Source of the DNA: Bacteroidota bacterium
GTDB taxonomy: Bacteria; Bacteroidota; Bacteroidia; Bacteroidales; FEN-979
Length of the DNA: 64,000 nucleotides
Direction: 5' to 3'
Assembly: GCA_026391835.1 (NCBI GenBank)
Contig: JAPLDF010000012.1
Location: forward strand, 1 to 64,000
A program made the position numbers and the translations under genes. Below the pieces are notes generated by a model. The model saw nothing but the letters and a program-made list of their open reading frames with translations. It did not search any database and was not told the DNA's origin. This document shows, piece after piece, positions 1-8,744 of the stretch. Numbering within the stretch: the stretch's first letter is position 1; each line of letters starts with the position of its first letter.

Positions 1-134
1 AAGGATGGTTCAATTGGTTGATTGAAAAAACAGATTTTCAAAGAGCGAGTAAAGTGCGATCAGCCAAAGGCCTTCTTGTTCATGTTTTCGGTAAGTTGGC
101 TGCCGCGTTTATTTATTTGATTTTTAACCCTTGA
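1..134 (+). CDS. C-terminal tail of a gene cut by the window edge, transposase-like
   Basis: The frame beginning at base 3 is open from the window edge to a TGA at 132-134 and encodes 43 residues. The tail has a basic stretch with SKVRSAKGLLVH, then a hydrophobic end (GKLAAAFIYLIFNP). This looks to me like the tail of a DDE-type insertion-sequence transposase, where a Lys/Arg-rich stretch, LLVH and a hydrophobic end are common, but that is recollection and not a match. The start and catalytic region lie outside the window. Just downstream are a damaged membrane gene, a repeat copy and a gene fragment, which fits an eroded mobile-element edge. It could equally be the end of an ordinary gene. 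Confidence 0.35.
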   Translation, partial: GWFNWLIEKTDFQRASKVRSAKGLLVHVFGKLAAAFIYLIFNP

Positions 135-316
135 TTCACATAATTACGTTTTTTTGAATTCCTGTTAGTCTATAAATCGTACAGTGATGAAAAGATTCTC
201 TTCATCGATAACCCTTGTTATAATTTGGTATACTATATATTGTTCTGATAATCCCAAGAACCTGCGACAGCGGTGCGGCTGATTTCTTTTGCCCTGCTTT
301 AACGGTTGTCTTTATT

Positions 317-802
317 GTGAACCTTTTAATTGTACTTTGCCTGGGCTATCTGAAATGGCGCCGGGGAAAAACCAGGTTCAATTTCCTTCCCGTCTATATT
401 TCCCTGGTACTTGTAGCAGTTGTTGTATCATTCAAAGTTTTCACGTCAGATGCGTTTAAAGGCCGTGTAATGATTGTTGCAAGTGCCACGGAAACCGATT
501 CTGCCAGGTTCGTGGAGCTACATCTGGGGTATTTAGGTTACAAATTGATTCTCAGGTACAACAACAGCTATCAGATAACCGGGTTATTACCGGAGGCATC
601 ATGCACGTATGGTGGAAAATTTTCCCTGGACCACGATACGGTAGATCTACAGGAATCGTTCCTGCTGATGTCTGATACAAACCTTTCGAAAAGGTATGTC
701 ATTGACAGAAAAACAAACTGCTTAAGGCCGGTAGATCCTGCAACAAACAAAACATCACATAACAAATGGTGGTTCGGGATAATAGAAATAAACAGCCCCT
801 GA
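317..802 (+). CDS. Small membrane protein, probably 5' damaged
   Basis: 161 residues from a GTG start. It has a hydrophobic N-terminus, a basic patch (KWRRGK, about 13-18), a second membrane segment at about 24-42, and a hydrophilic C-terminal domain of about 115 residues that is probably outside the cytoplasm. I do not recognise the family. The reading frame stays open upstream of the GTG to base 224 and encodes more hydrophobic sequence (FGILYIVLII, then further on PALTVVFIVN). An ATG at 187 in another frame encodes MKRFSSSITLVI and runs into that region. A one-base shift near 220 would join them into a protein of about 205 residues with more membrane segments. The gene is therefore either frameshifted or carries a sequence error, and the GTG start is unreliable. 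No neighbour suggests a function. Confidence 0.5.
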   Translation: MNLLIVLCLGYLKWRRGKTRFNFLPVYISLVLVAVVVSFKVFTSDAFKGRVMIVASATETDSARFVELHLGYLGYKLILRYNNSYQITGLLPEASCTYGGKFSLDHDTVDLQESFLLMSDTNLSKRYVIDRKTNCLRPVDPATNKTSHNKWWFGIIEINSP

Positions 803-813
803 AATTTTGCTGA

Positions 814-927
814 AGAGTCAACGCTGAAAAATATAAATTTGCCACAAAGGCACAAAGGCACTAAGGCTAACAAAACATATACTGCAGATATTTAGCGCTT
901 TGTGTTTCCTGGTGTCTTAGTGCTTAT
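814..927. repeat. Dispersed inverted-repeat element, copy 1 (short)
   Basis: This stretch has a left arm (GAGTC...GCTGAAAA at 815-830), then short CACAAAGG-type units. A core follows, containing AAAACATATACTGCAGATAT, TTAGCGCTTTG and CCTGGTGTCTTAG. The same order of blocks recurs at 30140-30387, and its right half recurs at 10730-10799. This copy has only two or three octamer-like units and no clear right arm. It lies between a damaged gene and a gene fragment. Confidence 0.6.
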
Positions 928-964
928 CGATAAGTGATTTCCATTCTGAACAAACAGGTCATAA

Positions 965-1177
965 TGCGACCGCAACCTGGTCGAATGTTCGAACATCGCC
1001 GAACTGTGCCGCCAGATCTCGGCAATTTTCTGCACTTCCAGGCAGGAGAACATCAGCCCGCACAGCATCCGAAACCACATCGACAATCCATTGCCCGAAG
1101 CGCTCGGCGAGGTGATGCAGAAAATGCAGACCTGGGCCAGGTACCTTGACAAATTAGCTGAGCAGCAGCGGCGGTAA
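965..1177 (+). pseudogene. Start-less gene fragment, unknown family
   Basis: An open frame of 70 codons runs from just after a TAA at 962-964 to a TAA at 1175-1177, with no start codon near its beginning. The translation looks like real protein: IAELCRQISAIFCTSRQENIS, cut here to its key part CRQISAIF, then SIRNHID and an amphipathic helical end (EVMQKMQTWARYLDKLAEQ). The overlapping ATG-initiated frame at 934-1149 has a composition typical of a shadow. I read this as the C-terminal remnant of a helical protein whose 5' part was lost, perhaps with the adjacent repeat insertion. I cannot name the family. Confidence 0.35.
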
Positions 1178-1207
1178 TGGTTAACTTCTCCGTTGGCCTG
1201 AGGGCAA

Positions 1208-1246
1208 TACAAAAGAGGGCGGCCTCCAGGGCCGCCCTCTTTTGTA
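1208..1246 (-). terminator. Strong hairpin terminator
   Basis: A perfect 17-bp inverted repeat (1208-1224 against 1230-1246) has a 5-base loop. The stem is GC-rich next to the loop and A/T-rich at the foot (TACAAAAGAGGG against CCCTCTTTTGTA). It lies about 30 bp past the stop of the 1660-aa gene on the minus strand. The T-run at the foot makes it usable in both directions. Confidence 0.8.
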
Positions 1247-1275
1247 TACAGATGAAGGATTATGGCAGGCCGGGC

Positions 1276-4200
1276 CTACAACTTAACCAGTTTTATCGTC
1301 TCCACATACCCGTCGGCCACCACTTTAACAAAGTAAAGCCCGGCTGGCATGGTGCTGAGGCCGAAGTCATGCGATTTTTCACCGATCATGCGCTCGCAGG
1401 CAACTTTTTCTCCGTGGATACTGTACAATTCAATGTTCACCTTGTCGTAGAGTTTTGCACCTTTCTGCACGAGGGTGAAGTTCCCCGTGGTGGGGTTCGG
1501 GAAGATGCTGAATGAAGCAAGGTCAGCCCTGGTGTTTGGGACAGACTCACCTGCACCTGCAGCCATGATGGGCAGTGCGGGCGCAGCACAATAGGTTCCC
1601 GGTGCAATGTAGCCGTGCATATATCCGCCGTTGGACACGGTTGTCCCCGGTAAAAACGATATCTTCTGCCATGCGATAAAGGTAGCACTGCCTCCGCTCT
1701 GAACATTGAAGAAATTACCACCGCCGGCAACTGTTATGGTGTTTGCAGCATTGTAACAATTGATGTTGGTTTCGCCAACTTCTCCTGTTACAGTGATGTT
1801 TTCAGGTATGCCGGGAGCAGTTGTAAAGGTCATGTCATTGCCATAAATTGTCACGTTGCTGAATGTGACCGCCCTGATCCTGAAGTGGTATGTGGTATTC
1901 GCAGTCAGACTGGCGACCGGAGCGTTGATATTCAGCAGCACGCCGCCGTTGACGGTAAACGGGGTTCCGTTCACCGTGGTACCATACGCAATGGAAGGCC
2001 CATAATCAAAATAGATATTAACATCCAGTGAGTTAGGGTTTATTGTACCGTTCAGCGTTGCAGAAATATCCAGGATGTCGGTCGCAGCCGTAGTTGCCGG
2101 TACCGGCATCGCGGTGAATTCATAGGCACCGATATCGGGCGGATTGGTGCGGACTACTCCTGCAAAATCGATTGGCAACGTCGGAATGTATTCGCCTTTC
2201 TTTGGCATCAGCGTAGTTGTCGGCAGGAAATTGGTGGTGCTTGTAAATACCGGGTCAACCGATACTGAGGCGGCATCCTGTCCGCAGGCGGTCTGCCAGT
2301 CTGCAAGGGTTATACGATCGGTAGCTCCGTAGTAGCCAACTACCGGGCCGGTCCCTGTCACAGAATAATCATTGTTGTTCTGGATGGTGAATCCCGGACT
2401 GGTTCCCACCAGGATACAGTATGACTTATGCCCCACGGGCGTTCCGGAAACCTGTTGTGAGCTGTTGCTTAGTATGTTATCCCTGAATTCAATCCCGGTG
2501 ATGCTGTTCCTGATGGAAACACAGGCGGAAAGAGCCGGAATTGTTGAACCAAGGTAATTTCCCTGCATTACAATCGTATTGTGAACGATCTTGAAATTGC
2601 TGCCCGACTGGATCATCAGGCCAATGGGATTCTGAGCCGATATTGACTGGGAAGATCCGACAGCCTTTATGTTGTATAGCACATTATTACTTATTTCCGT
2701 CACGGTTGTCGTGTTGGATCCCAGGTAGATGCCTACAGCACCACCTCCGCCACCGAGGTTGTAAAGATCATGGATCTTATTTTTCCTGATCGTAAGGTTT
2801 GAAGTGCCTGAACCGGTTTGAATAATCATAGGCGCCGGAGTTGGATAAGCGAGACTGCCATCCGCAACGGACATGATATCGTTCCCTTCGATCAGCACAT
2901 TATCGATATAGGACAAGGTGATACACCTGCTTGCGACCACCTTTGCCGGGTCCGGGGATCCGATCGTGTTGTTGGTTACCTGGACATTCTGGGCTATATT
3001 GGAGCTAATCCCGCCCAACCTGAGTGCCACGGCTGCACTTGTGATCTCATTGTTGTGGATGACCACATCATGGTACCCGGCATTACCAACAACAGTGTAG
3101 AACACGATTCCCTGGGCATTGTAGATGAATTCAGCATGCGCCCTGATAACACTGTTCCTGATGGTAATATTTCCTGCTCCCACCTGGCCGTTGTTGTAAA
3201 AACCGATGGGTGCGGCAAAACCACCGTTCGCAGTATTTTCAATCGTCATGCTGCGGTCGCTGCCACCGCTGTTGGAACCATCGAAGATCACATATTGTGC
3301 GCCGTTGAGGGAGATCTGGCTCCAGGGATTTGGGGAAACCCCCAGGTAGGAGCATGACAATAACGGGGTGGCACCGGCAGCCGGCCTGATCGTGAGGGTA
3401 GTAGTGGCGCTTGCTCCGGCTATCGGATTGATGATGATCGGATATGTTTCATTCAAGTATGTATTGTCGGTCAGTTCAAGCACGGTGGAACAGGTTATCC
3501 CTTCGGTGTTGATGTCGTTTATGGCAGCTGTCAGCGTAGGATAATACTTGTCGGCTCCGACAGTTAACACACCGCATCTTCCCTGGGTGATCTTATAAAA
3601 GTTCTGGGGTGTAGGCGGGGTTGTTGCTGCCGGAGGGTTTACAGATAAGCCATCCGATCCAACCAGTGGGAAAGTTCCTGCATTGGGTGTTGTGAACTGA
3701 TCCTGTGCAACCACGTAATAAAAGACAGTATCGCCGGTATTCGCCCCGGCTCCGAACGTGAAGGTGTTCTGGTCATTCCCGGTGGAAACGCCAGTCACAT
3801 AGGTCCATGTTCCGGCGACAGATTTTTTCCAGGCAAGACGCGGCAACCCTGCACCGGTGGTGGGTACACCGTGTGGGTCGGTGATGGTGGCCGTGAGGGT
3901 GCGTTCATCGGTCGATGTGCCGTTCAACAATGGTGTATAAAGGATCGTGGGGCCAAAATGATCATCCGGTATCCCGGCGAATTCATCGGCGCCGAGATCG
4001 GCGGCCACTGCAGGATATGAGGGGTTGTTGGGATATCCTGTACCAGGGAACCTTGCATCATTGTCAAAGTCATTGGTGATGGAGACAGGTGTTGAAACGG
4101 TCTGGCCGGCGCTTTCGCAGATGGAGCCCACGGCCGGATCGTTATGGATGTCATACGGCGATGTTGAGATTTGAACGAATGCAGGCATCCCGGTGATGGA

Positions 4201-6258
4201 ACTGTTTTCTTTCGGCCACTCGCGGGTCTTATAATCATTGAGAGATTGATCGTAAACAAAATAACTTGCATCATTGTTGGAGATCATGGCGATCAGGTGG
4301 GATGAGCTGGGTATACCGGCATACAGGAGGTTGTTGTTCGTTGCCGGGACCAGGTTGTCAATCGCAGCGCTATAAATACTATAACCATTTGATTTAAGAG
4401 CGACTGCAAATCCACCGCTGGTCGGAGCACATCTGTTTATCAGGACATTGTTCCGGAGATCAATGGCAGCAGGATTATAGCTCAGGAATATGGCTGATGT
4501 ACTGAATGAACCTGCCGACGAGGTTCCGTCAAGAAAGACGGTGTTGTTATAGATTCCTAGGTACGTCAAACCATTTCCGAACCCATATATCCCGCACAAC
4601 GCACCACCCGAAGACGCTCCGGACGCTCCGGAACTTCCGTTGGGAGCCTTCAGCTCGGAGACAAAGTTATTATAGATATACATCGGGCCTCCATTGCTCG
4701 AGCCGGAAGAGTAAATCCCGTAAACATAGGCACTGGTTCCCGTCCCGTTGGTTTTCAGGTTCTGAAACTTGTTTCTGTAAATAGATTGGTTATAACCTTC
4801 TCCCAAATAACAGCCATATACATTTCCGATGGCAGAAGTCAGATTGGTGACAGTGTTACCGTAAAGATTCTTATAGCCGGGTCCGCCCAGGTAATAGAAC
4901 CCCGCCAGCAATCCGCTTGTAGGCGTAGTGATGTTATTGATCACATTTTCATAAACCGAAACTGTTGCACCTGAATTGCCAATCCCAAGCCAGAAACAAT
5001 TGGTCGCTCCCCCGCTGCCTGAAGCTGACTGGTAGCGGGTAAAATTAGAGAAATTGTTTCCGTGAATATCCGCGCTGAGGAGGGTGGTGGCCGAACCGAA
5101 GATATAAATACCACCGGTAGTTCCCTGGCTTGTCGTGGAGGCGGATCCGTATGTGTTGTTCAACACATTGTTGTTGTACACGTTGAGTACCTGGGCACTG
5201 TTGTTAATATACAGGTAGTATGCACTCCCGCTGGTTGCATTCGGCGAACTGCAATTCGAAACGGTATTGTTGTAAAAACTGGCAATATTATTCGTATAGG
5301 TGGTTCCCATATTGTTGTAAATGCCATAAAACGTTCCGCTGCTGGCGTTGAAAACAACACTCACACTATTATTGTACACGCTGACATTTGAATTTTTTGA
5401 AGTATTGAGCTGGATTGCACCAAAAGCTCCTGTTGTATTGGCCACAGTACCGTTAACAATGTTATTGGCAATTACAAGCCGTTCCTGGTAAGATGTCTGG
5501 ATACCGCTTGCAGCTGCAGTACCGCCGCCGGGACCGGTAATGGTATTGGCCCCGTCCTTGCCGATCTCGTTCGACTGGTCATAGAATGCATAGGGGGCAT
5601 TTGCATCATTGTATCCGTTCACAATGATGCCGTTGTAACATCCTGTAATGGTATTGGCGTAAAATTTATTGTTCGAGTTGGCACCGGCCGTACTGCTCAC
5701 TGTCAGAAGTGCCGTAGGGGCCGTACCTGGTAAAATATCCGCCGAATAGATCCCGACGGTATTGACATTGGTGCTGCTTTTCAACGAGATGTTGCAATTG
5801 CGGATGATCACATTCTGGGATCCGTTGCCGGCGGAATTTTTCAGGATGGCATATCCCCATTCAACCACACCCGTGGGGTCGGTAACATTGATGCCATCAA
5901 AGGTGATGTAGTCGGATCCCTGCAGGGCGATCACATAGTCATACACATTCGGTCCTGTGGCATACCCTGTAATAACCGGGTTAACACCGGTACCACTCCA
6001 CTGGAATGTAATCGGGTCTGAAACGGTCCCTGTGGCGGTTATCAGCCCGGCTGTCAAAGAGGTGAAGCTTTCCATATAGCCGCCTGCAATGACAAAGGTA
6101 ACACCACCTGAACCAACACCATTGAAATTTAACGCTATAATGGCATTGGTCACTGTGGGATAATCCCCCGGGATGTTTTTGGTGCCTGTGAGTGGCTGTC
6201 CAAACGACAACACACTAACCATTAACATGATAAATAGTGTAAACTGTGTTTTTTTCAT
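1276..6258 (-). CDS. Giant secreted beta-helix protein with T9SS type A sorting domain (1660 aa)
   Basis: An N-terminal signal peptide (MKKTQFTLFIMLMVSVLSFG) is followed by a long Asn/Gly/Ser/Thr-rich region. Turns of the type VYNNNV, NISNNV and IRNCNI recur there, typical of right-handed parallel beta-helices. There are two units. The first ends at LGADEF before an Ig-like linker (DERTLTATITD...VFYYVVAQD). The second starts at VGADKYYPTLTAAI and ends at DIGAYEF. After these come a fibronectin-like segment (about 1390-1480), a Gly-rich module of about 70 residues (CYNAANTITVAGGG...GGYMHGYI) and a T9SS signal with FPNPTTGNF ending in IKLVKL. It is probably exported through the outer membrane and anchored or released after CTD processing. 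The unit design matches the 4171-aa protein at 46.4 kb. A 57-aa gene lies 29 bp upstream in the same direction. The ligand or substrate is unknown. Confidence 0.9.
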   Translation of the reverse strand: MKKTQFTLFIMLMVSVLSFGQPLTGTKNIPGDYPTVTNAIIALNFNGVGSGGVTFVIAGGYMESFTSLTAGLITATGTVSDPITFQWSGTGVNPVITGYATGPNVYDYVIALQGSDYITFDGINVTDPTGVVEWGYAILKNSAGNGSQNVIIRNCNISLKSSTNVNTVGIYSADILPGTAPTALLTVSSTAGANSNNKFYANTITGCYNGIIVNGYNDANAPYAFYDQSNEIGKDGANTITGPGGGTAAASGIQTSYQERLVIANNIVNGTVANTTGAFGAIQLNTSKNSNVSVYNNSVSVVFNASSGTFYGIYNNMGTTYTNNIASFYNNTVSNCSSPNATSGSAYYLYINNSAQVLNVYNNNVLNNTYGSASTTSQGTTGGIYIFGSATTLLSADIHGNNFSNFTRYQSASGSGGATNCFWLGIGNSGATVSVYENVINNITTPTSGLLAGFYYLGGPGYKNLYGNTVTNLTSAIGNVYGCYLGEGYNQSIYRNKFQNLKTNGTGTSAYVYGIYSSGSSNGGPMYIYNNFVSELKAPNGSSGASGASSGGALCGIYGFGNGLTYLGIYNNTVFLDGTSSAGSFSTSAIFLSYNPAAIDLRNNVLINRCAPTSGGFAVALKSNGYSIYSAAIDNLVPATNNNLLYAGIPSSSHLIAMISNNDASYFVYDQSLNDYKTREWPKENSSITGMPAFVQISTSPYDIHNDPAVGSICESAGQTVSTPVSITNDFDNDARFPGTGYPNNPSYPAVAADLGADEFAGIPDDHFGPTILYTPLLNGTSTDERTLTATITDPHGVPTTGAGLPRLAWKKSVAGTWTYVTGVSTGNDQNTFTFGAGANTGDTVFYYVVAQDQFTTPNAGTFPLVGSDGLSVNPPAATTPPTPQNFYKITQGRCGVLTVGADKYYPTLTAAINDINTEGITCSTVLELTDNTYLNETYPIIINPIAGASATTTLTIRPAAGATPLLSCSYLGVSPNPWSQISLNGAQYVIFDGSNSGGSDRSMTIENTANGGFAAPIGFYNNGQVGAGNITIRNSVIRAHAEFIYNAQGIVFYTVVGNAGYHDVVIHNNEITSAAVALRLGGISSNIAQNVQVTNNTIGSPDPAKVVASRCITLSYIDNVLIEGNDIMSVADGSLAYPTPAPMIIQTGSGTSNLTIRKNKIHDLYNLGGGGGAVGIYLGSNTTTVTEISNNVLYNIKAVGSSQSISAQNPIGLMIQSGSNFKIVHNTIVMQGNYLGSTIPALSACVSIRNSITGIEFRDNILSNSSQQVSGTPVGHKSYCILVGTSPGFTIQNNNDYSVTGTGPVVGYYGATDRITLADWQTACGQDAASVSVDPVFTSTTNFLPTTTLMPKKGEYIPTLPIDFAGVVRTNPPDIGAYEFTAMPVPATTAATDILDISATLNGTINPNSLDVNIYFDYGPSIAYGTTVNGTPFTVNGGVLLNINAPVASLTANTTYHFRIRAVTFSNVTIYGNDMTFTTAPGIPENITVTGEVGETNINCYNAANTITVAGGGNFFNVQSGGSATFIAWQKISFLPGTTVSNGGYMHGYIAPGTYCAAPALPIMAAGAGESVPNTRADLASFSIFPNPTTGNFTLVQKGAKLYDKVNIELYSIHGEKVACERMIGEKSHDFGLSTMPAGLYFVKVVADGYVETIKLVKL

Positions 6259-6287
6259 TTCGTTTTCGTTTTTGGTTAATTATTGTT

Positions 6288-6461
6288 TTAAAAAGTTGGA
6301 AGATGCTCATCATCCCTTTGGAAGGTCTCGCCAATGTCAGTGTCTGTTAGCTTTTCCCGAAGTTTGTTTAAAACCTTATTTTCTGCCATTTTTTTGGCAA
6401 TGAGGTCCTTGAGTTCATCTTCAAGGGAAATGGGCTTCGGGTCTTCAGTAAATTCATCCAT
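6288..6461 (-). CDS. Small acidic protein of 57 aa upstream of the beta-helix giant
   Basis: ATG at 6461 to TAA at 6288 on the minus strand encodes 57 residues: MDEFTEDPKPISLEDELKDL, then a Lys/Glu-rich helix (IAKKMAENKVLNKLREKL) and an acidic tail ending in LPTF. It has no signal peptide, so it is probably cytoplasmic. Three things support it: protein-like composition, a TAnnTTTG element 36 bp upstream (6497-6504), and no other promoter-like element in the 29 bp between it and the giant gene, which suggests co-transcription. The helical charged character would suit a small regulator or adaptor, but I do not recognise a family. Confidence 0.55.
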   Translation of the reverse strand: MDEFTEDPKPISLEDELKDLIAKKMAENKVLNKLREKLTDTDIGETFQRDDEHLPTF

Positions 6462-6496
6462 GAAACAAAATTTTGAATGGGGGAAGCATCAGCAAA

Positions 6497-6504
6497 CAAA
6501 AGTA
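6497..6504 (-). promoter_or_regulatory. Putative -7 element (TACTTTTG)
   Basis: It matches the Bacteroidota TAnnTTTG consensus 36 bp upstream of the 57-aa gene. It would drive that gene and the 1660-aa gene behind it. No convincing -33 TTG is visible. Confidence 0.45.
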
Positions 6505-6627
6505 GAAGCAGGAACACCTGATTCCTAACTTTTATGGTATACAAATGTCGTACAGGCGCATTACATTGGTTTACATTTACTGATTATCAGTATTTTAAAC
6601 CAGGATGTCCACCTGATTTGAAGAAAC

Positions 6628-8397
6628 TTAAAACTGGGAAAGGAAGATGGCCAGGTTCTCCTCTTTATCGATCCCCAGCTTCTGGCGAAGCCGGAACCGG
6701 GCAACCTGGATACTGTTTACTGATTGGAAGGTGATTGCGGAAATCTCCTTGGTACTCATGTTCAAACGGAGAAAGGCACACAATTTCAATTCATTGTGGG
6801 TGAGATCGGGAAATTTATCACCCAGTTTCTTGTAAAAGTCAGTGTGTACCTGCTGGAATCGGTTTTCAAACCCTTTCCAGTTATCCGGGTTTGTGACTCG
6901 TTCCAGTTCATGGGTGATGTATTTGACGATTTTCGAATTTTCATGATGTTCCTCAAGGTTCATTTTTCTCAGCTCTTTGGCAACCATCATCACCATTTCA
7001 TTCATCTTGGTAAGATACATGACATTGGTTGTGAGCTCATTATTCTTGTATTCCAGCTTTTCATGCAGGCTGTTCTTTTCGAGTTCAGCTTTTGCCTTTT
7101 TCTGCCGCTCGAGTTTCAGCATCATGAAGAGGACCAGGATTATGGCAAGCAGCAACACGCCTATGGCAATGTAAGAGATCATCTGGGTGCGTTTTGCTGA
7201 TTTCGCCAGCGTGATCTTCATTTCGTCTTCCTTTTGGCGTTTTTCATATTCCTGCCTCACTTCCAGTAATTTAACAGTCCTTACCGTACCTGACCTTGAG
7301 AGGCTGTCGAGCAGCGTTGCATATATTTTATGATAGTAGAGCGCGGAATCCTTTTTTCCCATACGTTCATGGATCAGGCTGAGGGATTGTGCCGATAGCA
7401 TTGCCTGTTTCAGCTGCTTCATTGACCCGGCCAGGGCGTATCCTTCCCATTGGTAACGCAGGGCCTGTTTCATGTCTTCGTTCCGGTACCATGCATCACC
7501 GAGCTTCACCAGCAACTCTGAATACTGGATTTTGGCAGGACCAATATAATTGCCGGCTGACTTTTGCAAATCCATGCTCTGGTTCATGTAGGCGATGGCA
7601 CCGGGATAATCCTTCTGTTTGCCCCTGATCATCCCCATCAGCATCAATCCCCTGGCTTCGAATATATTATCTCCATACTTCCTAGCCAGGATCAGTGCCT
7701 GCCTGATATAATCCACTGCGACCTCGGGGTTGTTAAGATAATAATAACACTCACCCATATTCAACATCGGTATGATAATGTTTACAGAATCGCCCGATTC
7801 CCTGAAAATTTTCAGGGATCGGGTATAGTAGCTGAGCCCCTCAGTGAATTCGTTGGCATCCATGTAGATATTACCTACATTGTTGAGGGCGTGGGGCAAA
7901 ATTTTATTCAGATGCAACTCTTCAGCAAGACCAATGACCTCAATAAAAGCAGTCATGGATTCGGCAATTTTGTCCTGAACCTGGTACATGCTGCCCAGCA
8001 ACGCTCTCATTTTTGTGTATTGCGTTTTATTGCCGGCGCTCAAGTAATACTTTGCCGCAAGGGTCAGGTTAAGGAAGGCCTGGTCAAGCTGGTTTTTCGT
8101 AAGGTTGAACGATGCCCGCTGCGCATATACGTCAGCCAGGGGCTTCTCGTCTCTCAGATGAAGGGCAAGATTCTGGGCTTCCTTCCAGAAGATCAGGGCA
8201 GAGTCGGAGTTGATCGTTTCATACTGTGTCGACAAGGCCAGGTAAACCGAGATTTTTTTTGCAACATCATCGTTCCTGAACAACTCCCTGTGCAGGCTGT
8301 CGATGATTCTCTTTACAGCAAAGGATTTGTTATAAGACAGGGAAAACATTCCTGTCAGCAATGAGATCAGTAAAAGGTATTTAATCCGGTTCACCAA
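6628..8397 (-). CDS. Membrane-bound TPR sensor with C-terminal LuxR-type HTH (589 aa)
   Basis: A signal or anchor segment at 1-27 is followed by an array of tetratricopeptide-like helix pairs to about residue 390 (for example ALNNVGNIYMDANEFTEGLSYY). A membrane segment follows at about 407-431, then a coiled coil (KAKAELEKNSLHEKLEYKNNE), then a helix-turn-helix at about 530-589 (LTHNELKLCAFLRLNMSTKEI). This architecture is a common Bacteroidota one-component regulator: a periplasmic TPR domain joined through the membrane to a GerE/LuxR-like DNA-binding domain. The input signal and targets are not visible. The neighbouring minus-strand 57-aa and giant genes are candidate targets only by position. 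A TAATTTTG element lies 38 bp upstream of the start. Confidence 0.85.
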   Translation of the reverse strand: MVNRIKYLLLISLLTGMFSLSYNKSFAVKRIIDSLHRELFRNDDVAKKISVYLALSTQYETINSDSALIFWKEAQNLALHLRDEKPLADVYAQRASFNLTKNQLDQAFLNLTLAAKYYLSAGNKTQYTKMRALLGSMYQVQDKIAESMTAFIEVIGLAEELHLNKILPHALNNVGNIYMDANEFTEGLSYYTRSLKIFRESGDSVNIIIPMLNMGECYYYLNNPEVAVDYIRQALILARKYGDNIFEARGLMLMGMIRGKQKDYPGAIAYMNQSMDLQKSAGNYIGPAKIQYSELLVKLGDAWYRNEDMKQALRYQWEGYALAGSMKQLKQAMLSAQSLSLIHERMGKKDSALYYHKIYATLLDSLSRSGTVRTVKLLEVRQEYEKRQKEDEMKITLAKSAKRTQMISYIAIGVLLLAIILVLFMMLKLERQKKAKAELEKNSLHEKLEYKNNELTTNVMYLTKMNEMVMMVAKELRKMNLEEHHENSKIVKYITHELERVTNPDNWKGFENRFQQVHTDFYKKLGDKFPDLTHNELKLCAFLRLNMSTKEISAITFQSVNSIQVARFRLRQKLGIDKEENLAIFLSQF

Positions 8398-8744
8398 TTT
8401 ATGGTTGAAGTTAGTGGTTTAGGGTATTCGAAATCAAAATTAAAATAATTAATCAGATATCATGGATTTGTTTGTGAGCATGGAAAGGCTGTTCCTGTTG
8501 ATCACACCCGGCCGCTTGTTGTTACCTGCATCATCTGTAAGATAATCAACAGGATGTAGTGATCATGTTTTACCAATGAAGAAAGGTCAGAGGATGTGGT
8601 TCTCAAACCTGACGGGTTCATGCAATTCACGACAAACAACCCTATCTCATGTCCGGATATTTTGACAAGGTTTCATTTTTTGTGCCTGATATGTAATACA
8701 TTGAAAGAAAAATATGTGTTAACTTTACAGGAAAATGGACAGAT
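8398..8744. promoter_or_regulatory. Divergent intergenic region with putative promoters
   Basis: No gene is supported here. On the minus strand, TAATTTTG at 8435-8442 can serve the TPR/HTH regulator. On the plus strand, TAACTTTA at about 8719-8726 is a one-mismatch -7 element about 20 bp before the 338-aa gene. The middle (8460-8680) shows no ORF or repeat that I can support. Confidence 0.4.

Noticed and set aside
934-1149. ATG-started 71-codon frame on the plus strand
   Set aside because: Its residues are His/Arg/Pro-rich and unlike protein; the frame at 965-1177 on the same strand looks real.
2818-3357. 179-codon frame on the plus strand
   Set aside because: It lies inside the 1660-aa beta-helix gene on the other strand, which has a signal peptide, repeats and a T9SS end.
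7564-8364. 266-codon frame on the plus strand
   Set aside because: It is fully antisense to the TPR/HTH regulator and has the composition of a shadow; the minus-strand protein has clear TPR and HTH motifs.
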